Position numbers and translations under genes: made by a program
In this document: piece after piece, positions 1 to 8,655 of the stretch
How positions within the stretch are numbered: the first letter of the stretch is position 1
Layout of the letters: every line of letters starts with the position of its first letter
The notes under the pieces: model-generated
Database searches by the model: none
Seen by the model: the letters and a program-made list of their open reading frames with translations, nothing else
Told to the model about the DNA's origin: nothing
Origin: UBA3478 sp049596955
Lineage (GTDB): Bacteria > Bacteroidota > Bacteroidia > Flavobacteriales > Flavobacteriaceae
Reading direction: 5' to 3'
DNA: 64,000 nt
Assembly: GCA_049596955.1 (NCBI GenBank)
Contig: JBMYMD010000003.1
Location: forward strand, 62,001-126,000

Positions 1-1379
1 ATATCTTCAGGTTTTACCCACTGTTCGTATTCTTCTTCAGTGACATAACCTAATCTAATAGCCTCTACTTTTAAAGTAGTTCCGTTTTGGTGTGCAGCAT
101 TCGCAATTTCAGCTGCTTTGTAATAACCAATCTTAGTGTTAAGAGCAGTAACTAACATTAAGGAATTATCCAATAATGTTTTGATTCGCTCATAATTTGG
201 TTCAATTCCTTTTGCACAATTAAGATTAAAACTCAAACAAGCTTCACCAAGTAATTGAGCGGATTGAATAACATTGGCAGCCATCATTGGTTTAAAGACA
301 TTAAGTTCATAATGTCCTTGTGTTCCTCCAATTGTTACAGCCACGTCATTTCCCATGACTTGGGCGCAGACCATAGTAATTGCTTCTGCTTGTGTCGGAT
401 TGACTTTACCCGGCATAATTGAGCTTCCTGGTTCATTAGCAGGAATAATTAGCTCTCCGATACCAGATCTTGGACCAGAGGCCATTAAACGAATATCATT
501 TGCAATTTTATTTAAAGAAACAGCCAACTGTTTTAAAGCTCCATGTGTTTCTACTAGAGCATCGTGAGCCGCCAAGGCTTCAAATTTATTTCTGGCCGTT
601 TTAAAGGGTTTTTGCGTAAAATCAGAAATATATTTTGCAACTAAAACATCGTATCCTTTGGGGGTATTTAGTCCAGTACCAACAGCTGTACCTCCCAGAG
701 CTAGTTGTGATAGATGTTCAAGTGAATTTTCGAGAGCTCTAAGACCAAAATCAAGCTGAGTCACATATCCAGAAAATTCTTGGCCAATAGTCAGTGGCGT
801 GGCATCCATTAGATGAGTTCGTCCAATCTTTACAACATCTTTAAAAGTTTCTGACTTATCATTGAGGGTATTTCTTAAACCTTGAATGTAAGGTATTGTC
901 TCATCGACTATTTTGGTGTAAGCCGCAATGTGCATTCCCGTCGGAAAAGTATCATTTGAAGATTGTGATTTATTTACATCGTCATTAGGACTCAAAAAGC
1001 GATTTCCTTCTCCTAATTTATGACCTTGTATAACATGAGCTCTATTGGCAATAACTTCATTTACATTCATATTTGATTGTGTTCCTGAACCGGTCTGCCA
1101 AATTACAAGTGGAAATTGATCGTCGAGTTTTCCTTCAATAATTTCATCACATACTGTTGCTATTAAATCTCTTTTTTCTATTTCTAAGACTCCAAGTTCA
1201 CAGTTCGTGTAAGCTGCAGCCTTTTTTAGGTAAGCAAATCCAACAATAACTTCCCTTGGCATTGAAGCTTCTGGGCCTATTTTAAAATTATTTCTAGATC
1301 GTTCTGTTTGTGCGCCCCAGTATACATCAGAAGGAACTTTTACTTCACCTATTGTATCTTTTTCAATACGATATTCCAT
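1..1379 (-). CDS. fumC: Class II fumarate hydratase, 3' end cut by window edge
   Basis: Fumarase C interconverts fumarate and L-malate in the TCA cycle, in the cytoplasm, without an iron-sulfur cluster. Translating the minus strand from the ATG at 1379 gives 459 codons before the window ends, so only a few C-terminal residues are missing compared with the usual ~465. The lyase signature GSSIMPGKVNP is present, as are the substrate-binding stretches SGTQSNMNVNE and NDDVNKSQSSNDTFP. These favour FumC over the related aspartase and argininosuccinate lyase. A Bacteroidota-type promoter lies just upstream at 1405-1435. The gene is divergent from the small membrane protein at 1501. Confidence 0.95.
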   Translation of the reverse strand, partial: MEYRIEKDTIGEVKVPSDVYWGAQTERSRNNFKIGPEASMPREVIVGFAYLKKAAAYTNCELGVLEIEKRDLIATVCDEIIEGKLDDQFPLVIWQTGSGTQSNMNVNEVIANRAHVIQGHKLGEGNRFLSPNDDVNKSQSSNDTFPTGMHIAAYTKIVDETIPYIQGLRNTLNDKSETFKDVVKIGRTHLMDATPLTIGQEFSGYVTQLDFGLRALENSLEHLSQLALGGTAVGTGLNTPKGYDVLVAKYISDFTQKPFKTARNKFEALAAHDALVETHGALKQLAVSLNKIANDIRLMASGPRSGIGELIIPANEPGSSIMPGKVNPTQAEAITMVCAQVMGNDVAVTIGGTQGHYELNVFKPMMAANVIQSAQLLGEACLSFNLNCAKGIEPNYERIKTLLDNSLMLVTALNTKIGYYKAAEIANAAHQNGTTLKVEAIRLGYVTEEEYEQWVKPED

Positions 1380-1404
1380 ATTTTGTTCTTATTGGTACCT
1401 TTTG

Positions 1405-1435
1405 CAAAAATACTTCGGCTTTAGATACAGACAAA
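1405..1435 (-). promoter_or_regulatory. Bacteroidota-type promoter for fumC
   Basis: On the minus strand TTTG (1435-1432) is followed after exactly 19 bases by TATTTTTG (1412-1405). This matches the known Bacteroidota housekeeping consensus TTTG / TAnnTTTG. The -7 element ends 25 bases before the fumC ATG. Confidence 0.75.
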
Positions 1436-1500
1436 AATCTAGACAGATTATATTTTATTGACGAAAAGCGATTATCTTCGCATCATCAATAAAAGAAACC

Positions 1501-1668
1501 ATGATTGAATTTGACCAATATCTAGGATTTATTGCATTTCTCACCATTTTAACCATAGGATTCTGGTTGATGATTTTTCTGCTCACCTTTGTAATTCCCT
1601 ATTGGCTGACAGGAAATATAAAGGAGTTTATCTCTGAGAAATTAAAAGCAAGAAAAGAAAAGAATTAA
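1501..1668 (+). CDS. Small membrane protein, 55 aa, unknown function
   Basis: An ATG at 1501 opens a 55-residue frame ending in TAA at 1666-1668. Residues about 9-37 are strongly hydrophobic, enough for one long or two short membrane segments. The tail (KLKARKEKN) is basic and probably cytoplasmic. The frame ends immediately before a strong terminator hairpin at 1669-1693 and starts 121 bases from the divergent fumC, so it fits a stand-alone transcription unit. I do not recognise a family. The alternative is a chance frame, but the hydrophobic pattern plus terminator argue for a real gene. Confidence 0.6.
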   Translation: MIEFDQYLGFIAFLTILTIGFWLMIFLLTFVIPYWLTGNIKEFISEKLKARKEKN

Positions 1669-1693
1669 AAAAAGCCCCATTTAGGGGCTTTTT
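1669..1693. terminator. Bidirectional intrinsic terminator
   Basis: A perfect 10-bp stem (AAAAAGCCCC / GGGGCTTTTT) with loop ATTTA. It is flanked by a T-run on the plus strand and an A-run that becomes a T-run on the minus strand. It directly follows the stop of the 55-aa gene and lies seven bases beyond the stop of the convergent TonB receptor gene, so it can serve both. Confidence 0.9.
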
Positions 1694-1699
1694 CATTTA

Positions 1700-4222
1700 T
1701 TACTGGAATTCATATTCTCCTTCGTCCATTTCGTAATTGTTTCTTCCTCTTCTGTTTCGTTGATTCTGAGGATCGTTGAAACGATACAAGAAGTTTAAGG
1801 TAAATTGCCTTTGTCTCCATTGAAATTCACTCTCACTAAAGACCCGTTCTGTTCTGGTTTCACTGATTCTTTTTCTAGAGTTAAATAAATCACTCACATT
1901 AAAAGATAGCGTAGCCTTGTCTTTGATGACTTCTTTACTCATGGCTAGGTTCATTGATATGTTACCTTTATTAACACCCTGAGGATTAATTGAACGACCT
2001 CTATAAAAAGCATTGGTTTGAAAATCGATTTTACCAGGTAAGATGAACTTACCACTTAATCTTGTAAACCAAGTGAAATTATCCGCATCAAATTTTTGAC
2101 GTACCAACTCGTTTTGGGAATTGGTATACGTATATTCACCGTCTAAAGTCTGTTGGTAAAGATTTAGATTCCAAGATATACGTGTTCCTCGTTTAGGAGT
2201 TAGGGTAGAGGTAAGTTCAAAGCCCATCCTTGTTTCTTCTCCCAAGTTTAAAGGACTTCGTAACTGGATTGGAACAGTGACTGGATTAGCAGGATCATTT
2301 GGATTTTCTAATTCCACAAAGTCTCCTGTTTCTCTAGTTATAAATTGAAATACTCCAGTAGAGCGATTCATATAAACAGAACTGTTCAGTGTGAACTTAT
2401 TCCATCTTTTTAAATAGCCCAAGTCAAAAGAGTTGGTGTAAGTCGGATCCAAATCAGGATTACCTGTGAATAAATTGGTATTGCTATCTCTTCTTACAAA
2501 AGGATTAATGAACCAAGACCTAGGTCTTCTCAATCGCTTAGAATAACTCAAGGATAGTTGTGAGGTTTCAGTGAACTCGTAACCCAAGAATAAAGAAGGG
2601 AACCAATTGGTGTAATTTTTTTCGTTTAATTCTCCGGTATTGAGCAAATTGACATCAATATTTGAATTTTCAACTCTCAAACCACTTAATACACTGAACT
2701 TATTGAATTTGTTCCCTAATTGAGTGTAAGCAGCATGAACGTATTCCTTATAGAGTAAGTTGTTACTGAAGTTTGGATCTACTTGAAGTTGATTGTTTTC
2801 ATCGAGTACACCGAATACAAAGTCTGTATTGAGATCATTAAATGTTCCCCTGTATCCCAATTCAAACTGACCTTGGTTTTTTGCACCTAAGGGAAGAACG
2901 TAGTCAAATTGAAATAAACGATCTATTTGACGCTCTTTGCTAAAAGTTTGTTCATTAGGTAGCACATATGAGGCCCCTTCAACATCTTCTTCAATAATTC
3001 CATCCTCAATCTCTTTACCTTCAGAGTATTGAAAGTCGGCGGTGAGCTGATGACCATCCTTTTCAAATTTTTTGATAAAATTGACAGAATACTGCCAGGA
3101 TTCATCGGTTTCTATTTGACTGTTGACACGTGTTCTGCTAATCGTCGGCACTTTATTGGCATCAAAATTTTCGAAATCTAAAATAGAGATATCGTCGCCA
3201 TCTGATTTTCTAACCACAAATGACTGGGTTAAAGAGGTGTTTTTGTCAAATAAATATTCAAATCCAACATTGGTATTGAAGCTGTTTCGAATTCGATCAG
3301 AATTTGAAAATTCATTTTGATAAGATTCTAAAATACCTGAGCTATCAAAATTTTGCTGTAAGTTTTGTCCACGTCCTGGAGAATTAGAAGTACGGTAAGA
3401 TGTATTGGTGAAAATATTGAATTTATCTCTTCTGAGATTTAAACTTAAATTCCCTCCAAGTCGTTTAGGAAATCCAACATAGGTGTTGATCGAACCATTC
3501 AAGCCAGTTGTTTTACTTTGTTTGAGTATAATATTGAGAATTCCCGCGGTTCCTTCGGCATCATAACGCGCAGAAGGGTTTGTGATTACTTCAACCTTTT
3601 CAATGGCATCGGAGGGAAGCTGCTGCAGCGCATTAGTACTCAATCCTGATAGCGCAGAAGGTTTGCCGTTTATTAAGATTCTGACGCTCTCATTACCTCT
3701 TAATGAAATATTGCCTTCAACATCTACACTAACAGATGGTACATTGTCTAACACATCGGTAACGCTCCCACCCTGAACGGTAAGATCTGAACCGACATTA
3801 TATACTTTTTTATCGAGTCTGAGCTCAACTGTAGTTCGTTCTCCTACAACTTCTACATTTTCGAGTTGTTCTACGTCTGGACTTAGTTTAAGCACTCCTA
3901 AATCTGTACTGTTTCGATAATCCTGGTTGGTGAAATTTATTGTTTTGTAAGAGAGAAATTCAACTCTCAAATTGTACTTGCCAGGGTATACTTCTATACT
4001 AAAATTTCCATTTTCATCAGTAAGACCACCAGTGACACGGTCTGGAAAGCGAACACTTTGCAGCACAATGGTGGCGTATTCAAGTGGATAGTCTGTACCT
4101 TCTTCCATAACACTTCCACTTATGTTAATAGGTGAGAAATTTGAATTTCCCTTAAAGTTTTGAGTAAAGGCAAACAGAGGACATAAAACCAACAAAGCGG
4201 TTTTATAAAATCTTTTTAGCAT
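1700..4222 (-). CDS. TonB-dependent outer-membrane receptor, OMP beta-barrel type
   Basis: An 840-residue outer-membrane protein. Residues 1-20 form a signal peptide. Roughly 30-115 is a carboxypeptidase-regulatory-like beta domain, 120-225 is a plug with the stretch VQGGSVTDVLDNVPSVSVD, and the rest is beta-strand rich with many aromatic residues and ends in a beta-strand tail. The plug/barrel type matches the Bacteroidota OMP_b-brl_3 group rather than SusC; no SusD-like partner is present. The substrate is unknown. It lies 19-20 bases downstream of the Gly/Tyr-rich protein gene (4241) and is probably cotranscribed with it. Its 3' end faces the terminator at 1669-1693. Confidence 0.9.
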   Translation of the reverse strand: MLKRFYKTALLVLCPLFAFTQNFKGNSNFSPINISGSVMEEGTDYPLEYATIVLQSVRFPDRVTGGLTDENGNFSIEVYPGKYNLRVEFLSYKTINFTNQDYRNSTDLGVLKLSPDVEQLENVEVVGERTTVELRLDKKVYNVGSDLTVQGGSVTDVLDNVPSVSVDVEGNISLRGNESVRILINGKPSALSGLSTNALQQLPSDAIEKVEVITNPSARYDAEGTAGILNIILKQSKTTGLNGSINTYVGFPKRLGGNLSLNLRRDKFNIFTNTSYRTSNSPGRGQNLQQNFDSSGILESYQNEFSNSDRIRNSFNTNVGFEYLFDKNTSLTQSFVVRKSDGDDISILDFENFDANKVPTISRTRVNSQIETDESWQYSVNFIKKFEKDGHQLTADFQYSEGKEIEDGIIEEDVEGASYVLPNEQTFSKERQIDRLFQFDYVLPLGAKNQGQFELGYRGTFNDLNTDFVFGVLDENNQLQVDPNFSNNLLYKEYVHAAYTQLGNKFNKFSVLSGLRVENSNIDVNLLNTGELNEKNYTNWFPSLFLGYEFTETSQLSLSYSKRLRRPRSWFINPFVRRDSNTNLFTGNPDLDPTYTNSFDLGYLKRWNKFTLNSSVYMNRSTGVFQFITRETGDFVELENPNDPANPVTVPIQLRSPLNLGEETRMGFELTSTLTPKRGTRISWNLNLYQQTLDGEYTYTNSQNELVRQKFDADNFTWFTRLSGKFILPGKIDFQTNAFYRGRSINPQGVNKGNISMNLAMSKEVIKDKATLSFNVSDLFNSRKRISETRTERVFSESEFQWRQRQFTLNFLYRFNDPQNQRNRRGRNNYEMDEGEYEFQ

Positions 4223-4240
4223 AGCAATTTTTAATTCAGT

Positions 4241-4750
4241 TTAGTCGGTTCGTTTCTTCTTTTTCTTCTTCTTCTTATTCTTTTTGTCGTCTTTGTCTTT
4301 TTTTCTGGCTTTAGGATTTTTTAAGTCCAAAATCTCCTGAAATTTTTCTGCACTAAGGTTTTGTCTTAATCTGTTTTCTTCATCTTCAGCAATTTTTCTA
4401 GCTGCTTCTTGCGCTTCTTCTGGGCTTGGTTTAAGAATCTGTAATTCTATTCGTTTTTTAGTGAATTCAAGAAGTGTACTTTGAACAATTGCGGTCTCAA
4501 ATGGATCAAGATCTACACTTTCTTTAATTACTAGAAGTTGCTGTTCAACAATTTCTTCAGCAGTGGGTGGTTCAGCCTCTTCATTTGGAACACTGGGCCT
4601 TGGTATTCCTGTGGCACCCCTACCGTATCGGTTATAGCCATATCCTCCATATCCTCCGTATCCTCCATAGCCATACCCTCCATAACCATACTGGCTATAT
4701 ATTGGAATTGATGTCATTAGAACAATTAGGAACAAAAAAAGGTTTTTCAT
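4241..4750 (-). CDS. Secreted Gly/Tyr-rich, Lys-tailed protein, unknown function
   Basis: I chose the ATG at 4750 because it places a standard signal peptide (MKNLFLFLIVLMTSIPIYSQ) at the N-terminus; an upstream ATG at 4774 adds eight charged residues. After the signal comes a low-complexity block of about 25 residues built from GY, GGY and YGG units. Then follow a Pro-rich linker and a helical, Glu/Lys-rich middle of about 90 residues, loosely like periplasmic Spy/CpxP-type helices. The C-terminal tail is almost pure Lys/Asp (KKNKKKKKKKKRTD). It is the first gene of a unit with the TonB receptor downstream. Function is not known. Confidence 0.8.
   Translation of the reverse strand: MKNLFLFLIVLMTSIPIYSQYGYGGYGYGGYGGYGGYGYNRYGRGATGIPRPSVPNEEAEPPTAEEIVEQQLLVIKESVDLDPFETAIVQSTLLEFTKKRIELQILKPSPEEAQEAARKIAEDEENRLRQNLSAEKFQEILDLKNPKARKKDKDDKKNKKKKKKKKRTD
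4634..4692 (-). repeat. Short tandem repeat coding for GY/GGY units
   Basis: Degenerate tandem repetition of 9-base units (CCATATCCT / CCGTATCCT on the plus strand) encodes the Gly-Tyr block of the secreted protein. Such repeats can expand or contract by slippage. Confidence 0.75.
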
Positions 4751-4841
4751 ATTTCTTGGACGAATATCTTTCATGTTCGTTTAGTTTAAAGATGTTAATG
4801 TTATGTTAATATTTTCGACTCGAAGCGGGCCGATAAACAAA

Positions 4842-4849
4842 CAAAAATA
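4842..4849 (-). promoter_or_regulatory. Candidate -7 element upstream of the Gly/Tyr-rich gene
   Basis: TATTTTTG on the minus strand matches TAnnTTTG, about 90 bases upstream of the chosen start at 4750. No TTTG lies at the ideal distance. The rest of the 280-base gap 4775-5054 holds only the prfB terminator and nothing else that I recognise. Confidence 0.4.
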
Positions 4850-5008
4850 GTCATAGTTAATCAAATAGGTATTTAGAGGTCTTACATTACCTTTTACGCG
4901 ATTAAATGTTCTTTAAAACAGAAATATTTCAAAAATTAAATAGGGTAAAAGGAGATATAAAGTGTTTAATACTAAAACAAGTTTTCACATCTTATTTTAG
5001 TTAGATTC

Positions 5009-5047
5009 AAAAGGCGTTTAATTTTTGGTATTGATTAAGCGCCTTTT
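5009..5047 (-). terminator. Terminator hairpin downstream of prfB
   Basis: A 14-bp stem (5009-5022 pairing with 5034-5047, one G-U wobble) with an 11-base loop begins 8 bases beyond the prfB stop codon. On the minus strand the stem ends in a short T-run (CCTTTTG), so termination may be moderate. Confidence 0.7.
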
Positions 5048-5054
5048 ACACTAC

Positions 5055-6153
5055 TTATGAGGTCTCATTTTGTCCGTTCATCATTAAAAATGATTTGAGA
5101 AAAGCATTGATGTCGCCATTCATTACAGCCTCTACGTTTCCAGTTTCTTCTGAAGTACGAACATCCTTAACTAATTTATAAGGATGCATCACATAATTTC
5201 TAATTTGCGAACCCCATTCAATTTTCATTTTAGAATCTTCAATTTCTCTGCGCGCTTCTAGTTTTTTACGCAACTCTATCTCGTACAACTGCGACTTGAG
5301 CATATTTAAAGCTGTTGCTCTATTATCGTGCTGAGATCTTGAATCTGAGCAACTTATTTGAATACCTGTAGGTTTATGCACTAATTGCACTTTTGTTTCA
5401 ACTTTATTCACATTTTGCCCACCAGCTCCACTTGATCGCGCTGTAGTTATCTCAATATCAGCAGGATTAATTTCAATCTCAATGCTATCGTCAACTAGGG
5501 GGTAAACATAAACGGAGGCAAAGGAAGTATGCCTCTTTGCATTACTGTCAAAAGGGGAAATGCGAACAAGCCGATGTACACCATTTTCGCCTTTGAGCCA
5601 TCCAAAACCAAATTCGCCATCAATTTGTAACGTTACTGTCTTGATTCCTGCCACATCACCTTCTTGGAAATTGAGTTCTTTGAGGGTGTAGCCATTCTTT
5701 TCTGCCCACATTTGGTACATTCTCATTAACATTGAAGCCCAATCGCAGCTTTCTGTTCCACCTGCTCCTGCAGTTATTTGAAGCACTGCAGACAGTTCGT
5801 CACCCTCTTCGGACAACATGTTTCTAAATTCCAAATTTTCAATTAAGGATTCGGTAGAAGTCAGCTGAACATCAATTTCTTCAGCAGTAACCTCTGCTTC
5901 TTTAAAAAACTCCAAAAGAACTTCTGAGTCCTGAACAGCCTGTTGGGCCTGATTGAAAGATTGAACCCAAAATTTAAGACCTTTTAGTTTTTTCATGTGT
6001 TTTTGAGCTTCGATTTGATTTTCCCAAAAACCGGGTTCTAAAGTTTTTTCTTCTTGATTTTGGATGTCGATTATTTTGGCATCAATGTCAAAGATACCTC
6101 CTTAACGCACCTAGGCGATCGATAAGATTCTTACACTTTTCTTCTTGTACCAT
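5055..6153 (-). CDS. prfB: Peptide chain release factor 2, two-frame gene with +1 programmed frameshift
   Basis: RF2 reads UAA and UGA stop codons and triggers peptide release. The gene starts at the ATG at 6153, reads 21 codons to CTT and meets an in-frame TGA at 6090-6088. A +1 slip continues from GAC (6089) to the TAA at 5057-5055. The joined product is 365 residues, exactly the E. coli RF2 length. The stop-recognition SPF motif falls at about residues 199-201 and the catalytic GGQ at about 244-246. Taking only the downstream frame from the ATG at 5996 would drop 52 N-terminal residues. Synthesis should be autoregulated: low RF2 stalls at UGA and favours frameshifting. Confidence 0.95.
6088..6102 (-). 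promoter_or_regulatory. prfB: prfB +1 frameshift site with internal Shine-Dalgarno
   Basis: The minus strand reads AGGAGG TAT CTT TGA C. AGGAGG (6102-6097) is an internal Shine-Dalgarno-like stimulator, CTT (6093-6091) is the slippery codon, and TGA (6090-6088) followed by C is a weak stop context. Spacing matches the classical bacterial prfB site. Confidence 0.95.
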
Positions 6154-6171
6154 AACTGTAAATTACATCAA

Positions 6172-6179
6172 CAAAAATA
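6172..6179 (-). promoter_or_regulatory. Candidate -7 promoter element for prfB
   Basis: TATTTTTG on the minus strand matches TAnnTTTG, 18 bases before the prfB ATG. A TTG at 6198-6196 lies 16 bases further upstream, shorter than ideal. It is divergent from the candidate at 6202-6209. Confidence 0.5.
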
Positions 6180-6201
6180 TAAAGGGTGATGTTATCAAGT
6201 G

Positions 6202-6209
6202 TATATTTG
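6202..6209 (+). promoter_or_regulatory. Candidate -7 promoter element for the metalloprotease run
   Basis: TATATTTG matches TAnnTTTG and ends 31 bases before the ATG at 6241. No TTTG lies at the usual -33 distance. Confidence 0.5.
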
Positions 6210-6240
6210 ATAAATTTATTCTTCTAAAAATTATAGCGTC

Positions 6241-8655
6241 ATGAAATCTATCTATGCGATTGGTCTTTTCTTTTTGAGCACCTCCTTATTTTCACAAAGC
6301 TTCGAAAACATTGAGAATTATCAAAAAAACGAAGGTTTTTTCAATTATTACATCGATCAGCAAACCGACAAAGTCTATCTCGAAGTAATAGATTTAGAAA
6401 AAGAGTTTTTATATGTGCACGCTCTAAGCAGCGGTATAGGAAGTAATGACATCGGTTTGGATCGAGGCCAACTAGGGGGTGAAAAAGTGGTGTACTTCAA
6501 AAAAATGGGAAACAAACTCATGATGCTTGAACCAAATCAAGATTATAGAGCATTAAGTTCAAATAAATTGGAAGTTAAAGCTGTTGAACAAGCCTTTGCC
6601 AAATCCATTATACATAGTTTCCCAATTGCAGACCAAAGTGAAAATGGATATTTAATTGACCTTACACCTTTTTTGTACAGAGATGCTCATGGAGTTTCTG
6701 CTCGTTTAAAACGTGCTCAACAAGGAAACTACAGTTTAGATTTAAAGCGAAGCGCGCTCAATACAGAACGCACAAAAGCTTTTGAGAAAAATATTGAATT
6801 TGACGTGTATTTGACATTTGCAGGTACACCTACTGGGAGCTATATCAGATCCGTGACCCCTGATGCTAGCGCTGTTACGGTAGCACAACACCATTCCTTT
6901 ATAGAATTACCTGACTTGAATTTTGAGATGAGAAAATTCGATACAAGATCTGGTGTATATCCATTTACTTTTATGGATTATGCGACTCCAGTAGAAGAGC
7001 CTATTATGAAGAGATATGTCCGAAGACATCGATTGGAGAAGGTAGATCCCAATGCCGCAGTTAGCGAGGCTGTAGAACCTATAATATATTATTTAGACAA
7101 TGGTACACCTGAACCTGTTAAATCTGCATTACTCGAAGGGGGTCGTTGGTGGAACCAGGCATTTGAAGCTATTGGATATAAAAATGCATTTCAGGTTAAA
7201 ATGCTGCCAGAAGATGCAGACCCTCTAGATGTAAGGTACAATGTTATTCAATGGATCCATCGTTCTACACGTGGTTGGAGTTACGGAAGCAGTGTGACGG
7301 ATCCAAGAACAGGAGAAATCATCAAAGGCCATGTGAGTTTGGGTAGTTTAAGAATTCGCCAAGACTTTATGATCGCTCAGGCTTTAATGAACAGTCCGTA
7401 CAAGAGCAATGATAAAAATCACAATACCATGCTTGAATTGGCAATTGCCCGTATTCGTCAACTCTCTGCACACGAAATTGGACATACCTTAGGTTTTGCA
7501 CATAATTTTGCTTCGAGCACTAATTCTAGGGCTTCTGTGATGGATTATCCTCATCCTATGTTCGAATATGATAGAGATGGCAATTTGCAAATTAAAGAAG
7601 CCTATGACACAGGAATCGGAGAATGGGACAAGGTTTTTGTGGCTTATGCCTATAGTGATTTTGCCGATGGTGTAAATGAGAATGAAGCGCTCAATGCGAT
7701 TTTAGACAATGCGCATCGTCAAGGCCTTGAGTTTATAAGTGATTCAGATGCACGACCAGCTTCAAGTGCTCATGCGAATGCACATTTGTGGGACAATGGA
7801 AATGATATTACAGATGAATTAAATCGGGTTTTAGATGTTCGAAAAAAAGGTATTGCCAATTTTTCAGAAAGTAACATTCCAAGTGGTTTTGCCTATTCTG
7901 AGCTTGAAGATGTTTTTGTACCACTCTATTTTTTTCATCGTTACCAAACAGAAGCGGTAGCAAAATTATTGGGAGGAATGTATTATGAATATTCAAAAGT
8001 GGGCAGTCCTACCAATAAACCGAGTTATGTATCAAAAGAGCTTCAAAAAAAGGCAATGTCTGCACTCCTGAGAACTTTAAAGGCTACTGAAATTGCGATT
8101 CCTGAGGAAAAACTGAGCTTGTTTCCTCCCAGAGCCTATGGCTACCCAAGAACTCGCGAATCATTTAAGTCGAAAACAGGAGTGGCTTTTGATCCCTATG
8201 CTGCAGCCGAAACCTCGGCTAACTTTACCCTTGGTTTTTTACTCAATGCTGAACGTATGAATAGAATGGTACAGCAAAAAGCTATAGATTCAAAACAATA
8301 CGGTTTTGATGATTTGCTAAAAGAACTCTTAAATCAAACTGTCAAGAGTAAAAATGACAAAGGATATTACGCAAACATTCAAGAAATAATTAATTGGAGC
8401 GTATTAGAACATCTAATGGTTGTTGCTTCAGATGAAAATGCTTATCCACAGGTGACTGAACAAGTCGTATTTGAAATGATGCGATTAAAGACATATCTGA
8501 GTGATAAGCCGACTGATCCTACTGCTATTTATATGTTGAAAAAAGTGAATTCTTTTCTCGGTAATCCAAAAGGTTTTAAAAGCAATCAAAAGGTAGTTAA
8601 GATTCCTGATGGTTCGCCCATAGGAATGCCCGCCCTATATCAATGTTTTGAATAA
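6241..8655 (+). CDS. Secreted zinc-dependent metalloprotease (DUF5117/DUF4953-like)
   Basis: An 804-residue protein with a signal peptide (first ~19 residues, ending SLFSQ). The extended zinc signature HEIGHTLGFAH runs from His411 to His421, giving the three zinc ligands and catalytic Glu of metzincin-type peptidases. A downstream Met turn is plausible at ASVMDYPHP. The layout, with a long N-terminal beta-rich region before the catalytic core and a helical C-terminal part, fits the large Bacteroidota zinc-dependent metalloproteases carrying DUF5117/5118. It probably acts in the periplasm or outside the cell; the substrate is unknown. Its stop overlaps the ATG of the threonine aldolase gene by one base (TAATG), so the two are translationally coupled. 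Confidence 0.9.
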   Translation: MKSIYAIGLFFLSTSLFSQSFENIENYQKNEGFFNYYIDQQTDKVYLEVIDLEKEFLYVHALSSGIGSNDIGLDRGQLGGEKVVYFKKMGNKLMMLEPNQDYRALSSNKLEVKAVEQAFAKSIIHSFPIADQSENGYLIDLTPFLYRDAHGVSARLKRAQQGNYSLDLKRSALNTERTKAFEKNIEFDVYLTFAGTPTGSYIRSVTPDASAVTVAQHHSFIELPDLNFEMRKFDTRSGVYPFTFMDYATPVEEPIMKRYVRRHRLEKVDPNAAVSEAVEPIIYYLDNGTPEPVKSALLEGGRWWNQAFEAIGYKNAFQVKMLPEDADPLDVRYNVIQWIHRSTRGWSYGSSVTDPRTGEIIKGHVSLGSLRIRQDFMIAQALMNSPYKSNDKNHNTMLELAIARIRQLSAHEIGHTLGFAHNFASSTNSRASVMDYPHPMFEYDRDGNLQIKEAYDTGIGEWDKVFVAYAYSDFADGVNENEALNAILDNAHRQGLEFISDSDARPASSAHANAHLWDNGNDITDELNRVLDVRKKGIANFSESNIPSGFAYSELEDVFVPLYFFHRYQTEAVAKLLGGMYYEYSKVGSPTNKPSYVSKELQKKAMSALLRTLKATEIAIPEEKLSLFPPRAYGYPRTRESFKSKTGVAFDPYAAAETSANFTLGFLLNAERMNRMVQQKAIDSKQYGFDDLLKELLNQTVKSKNDKGYYANIQEIINWSVLEHLMVVASDENAYPQVTEQVVFEMMRLKTYLSDKPTDPTAIYMLKKVNSFLGNPKGFKSNQKVVKIPDGSPIGMPALYQCFE

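Noticed and set aside
4567..4809. 80-codon plus-strand frame with HILHILRILH repeats
   Set aside because: It is the antisense reading of the GY tandem repeat in the secreted protein gene.
4775..5054. Possible small RNA or small gene in the longest gap
   Set aside because: Apart from a -7-like box and the prfB terminator there is no convincing frame, promoter pair or structured element.
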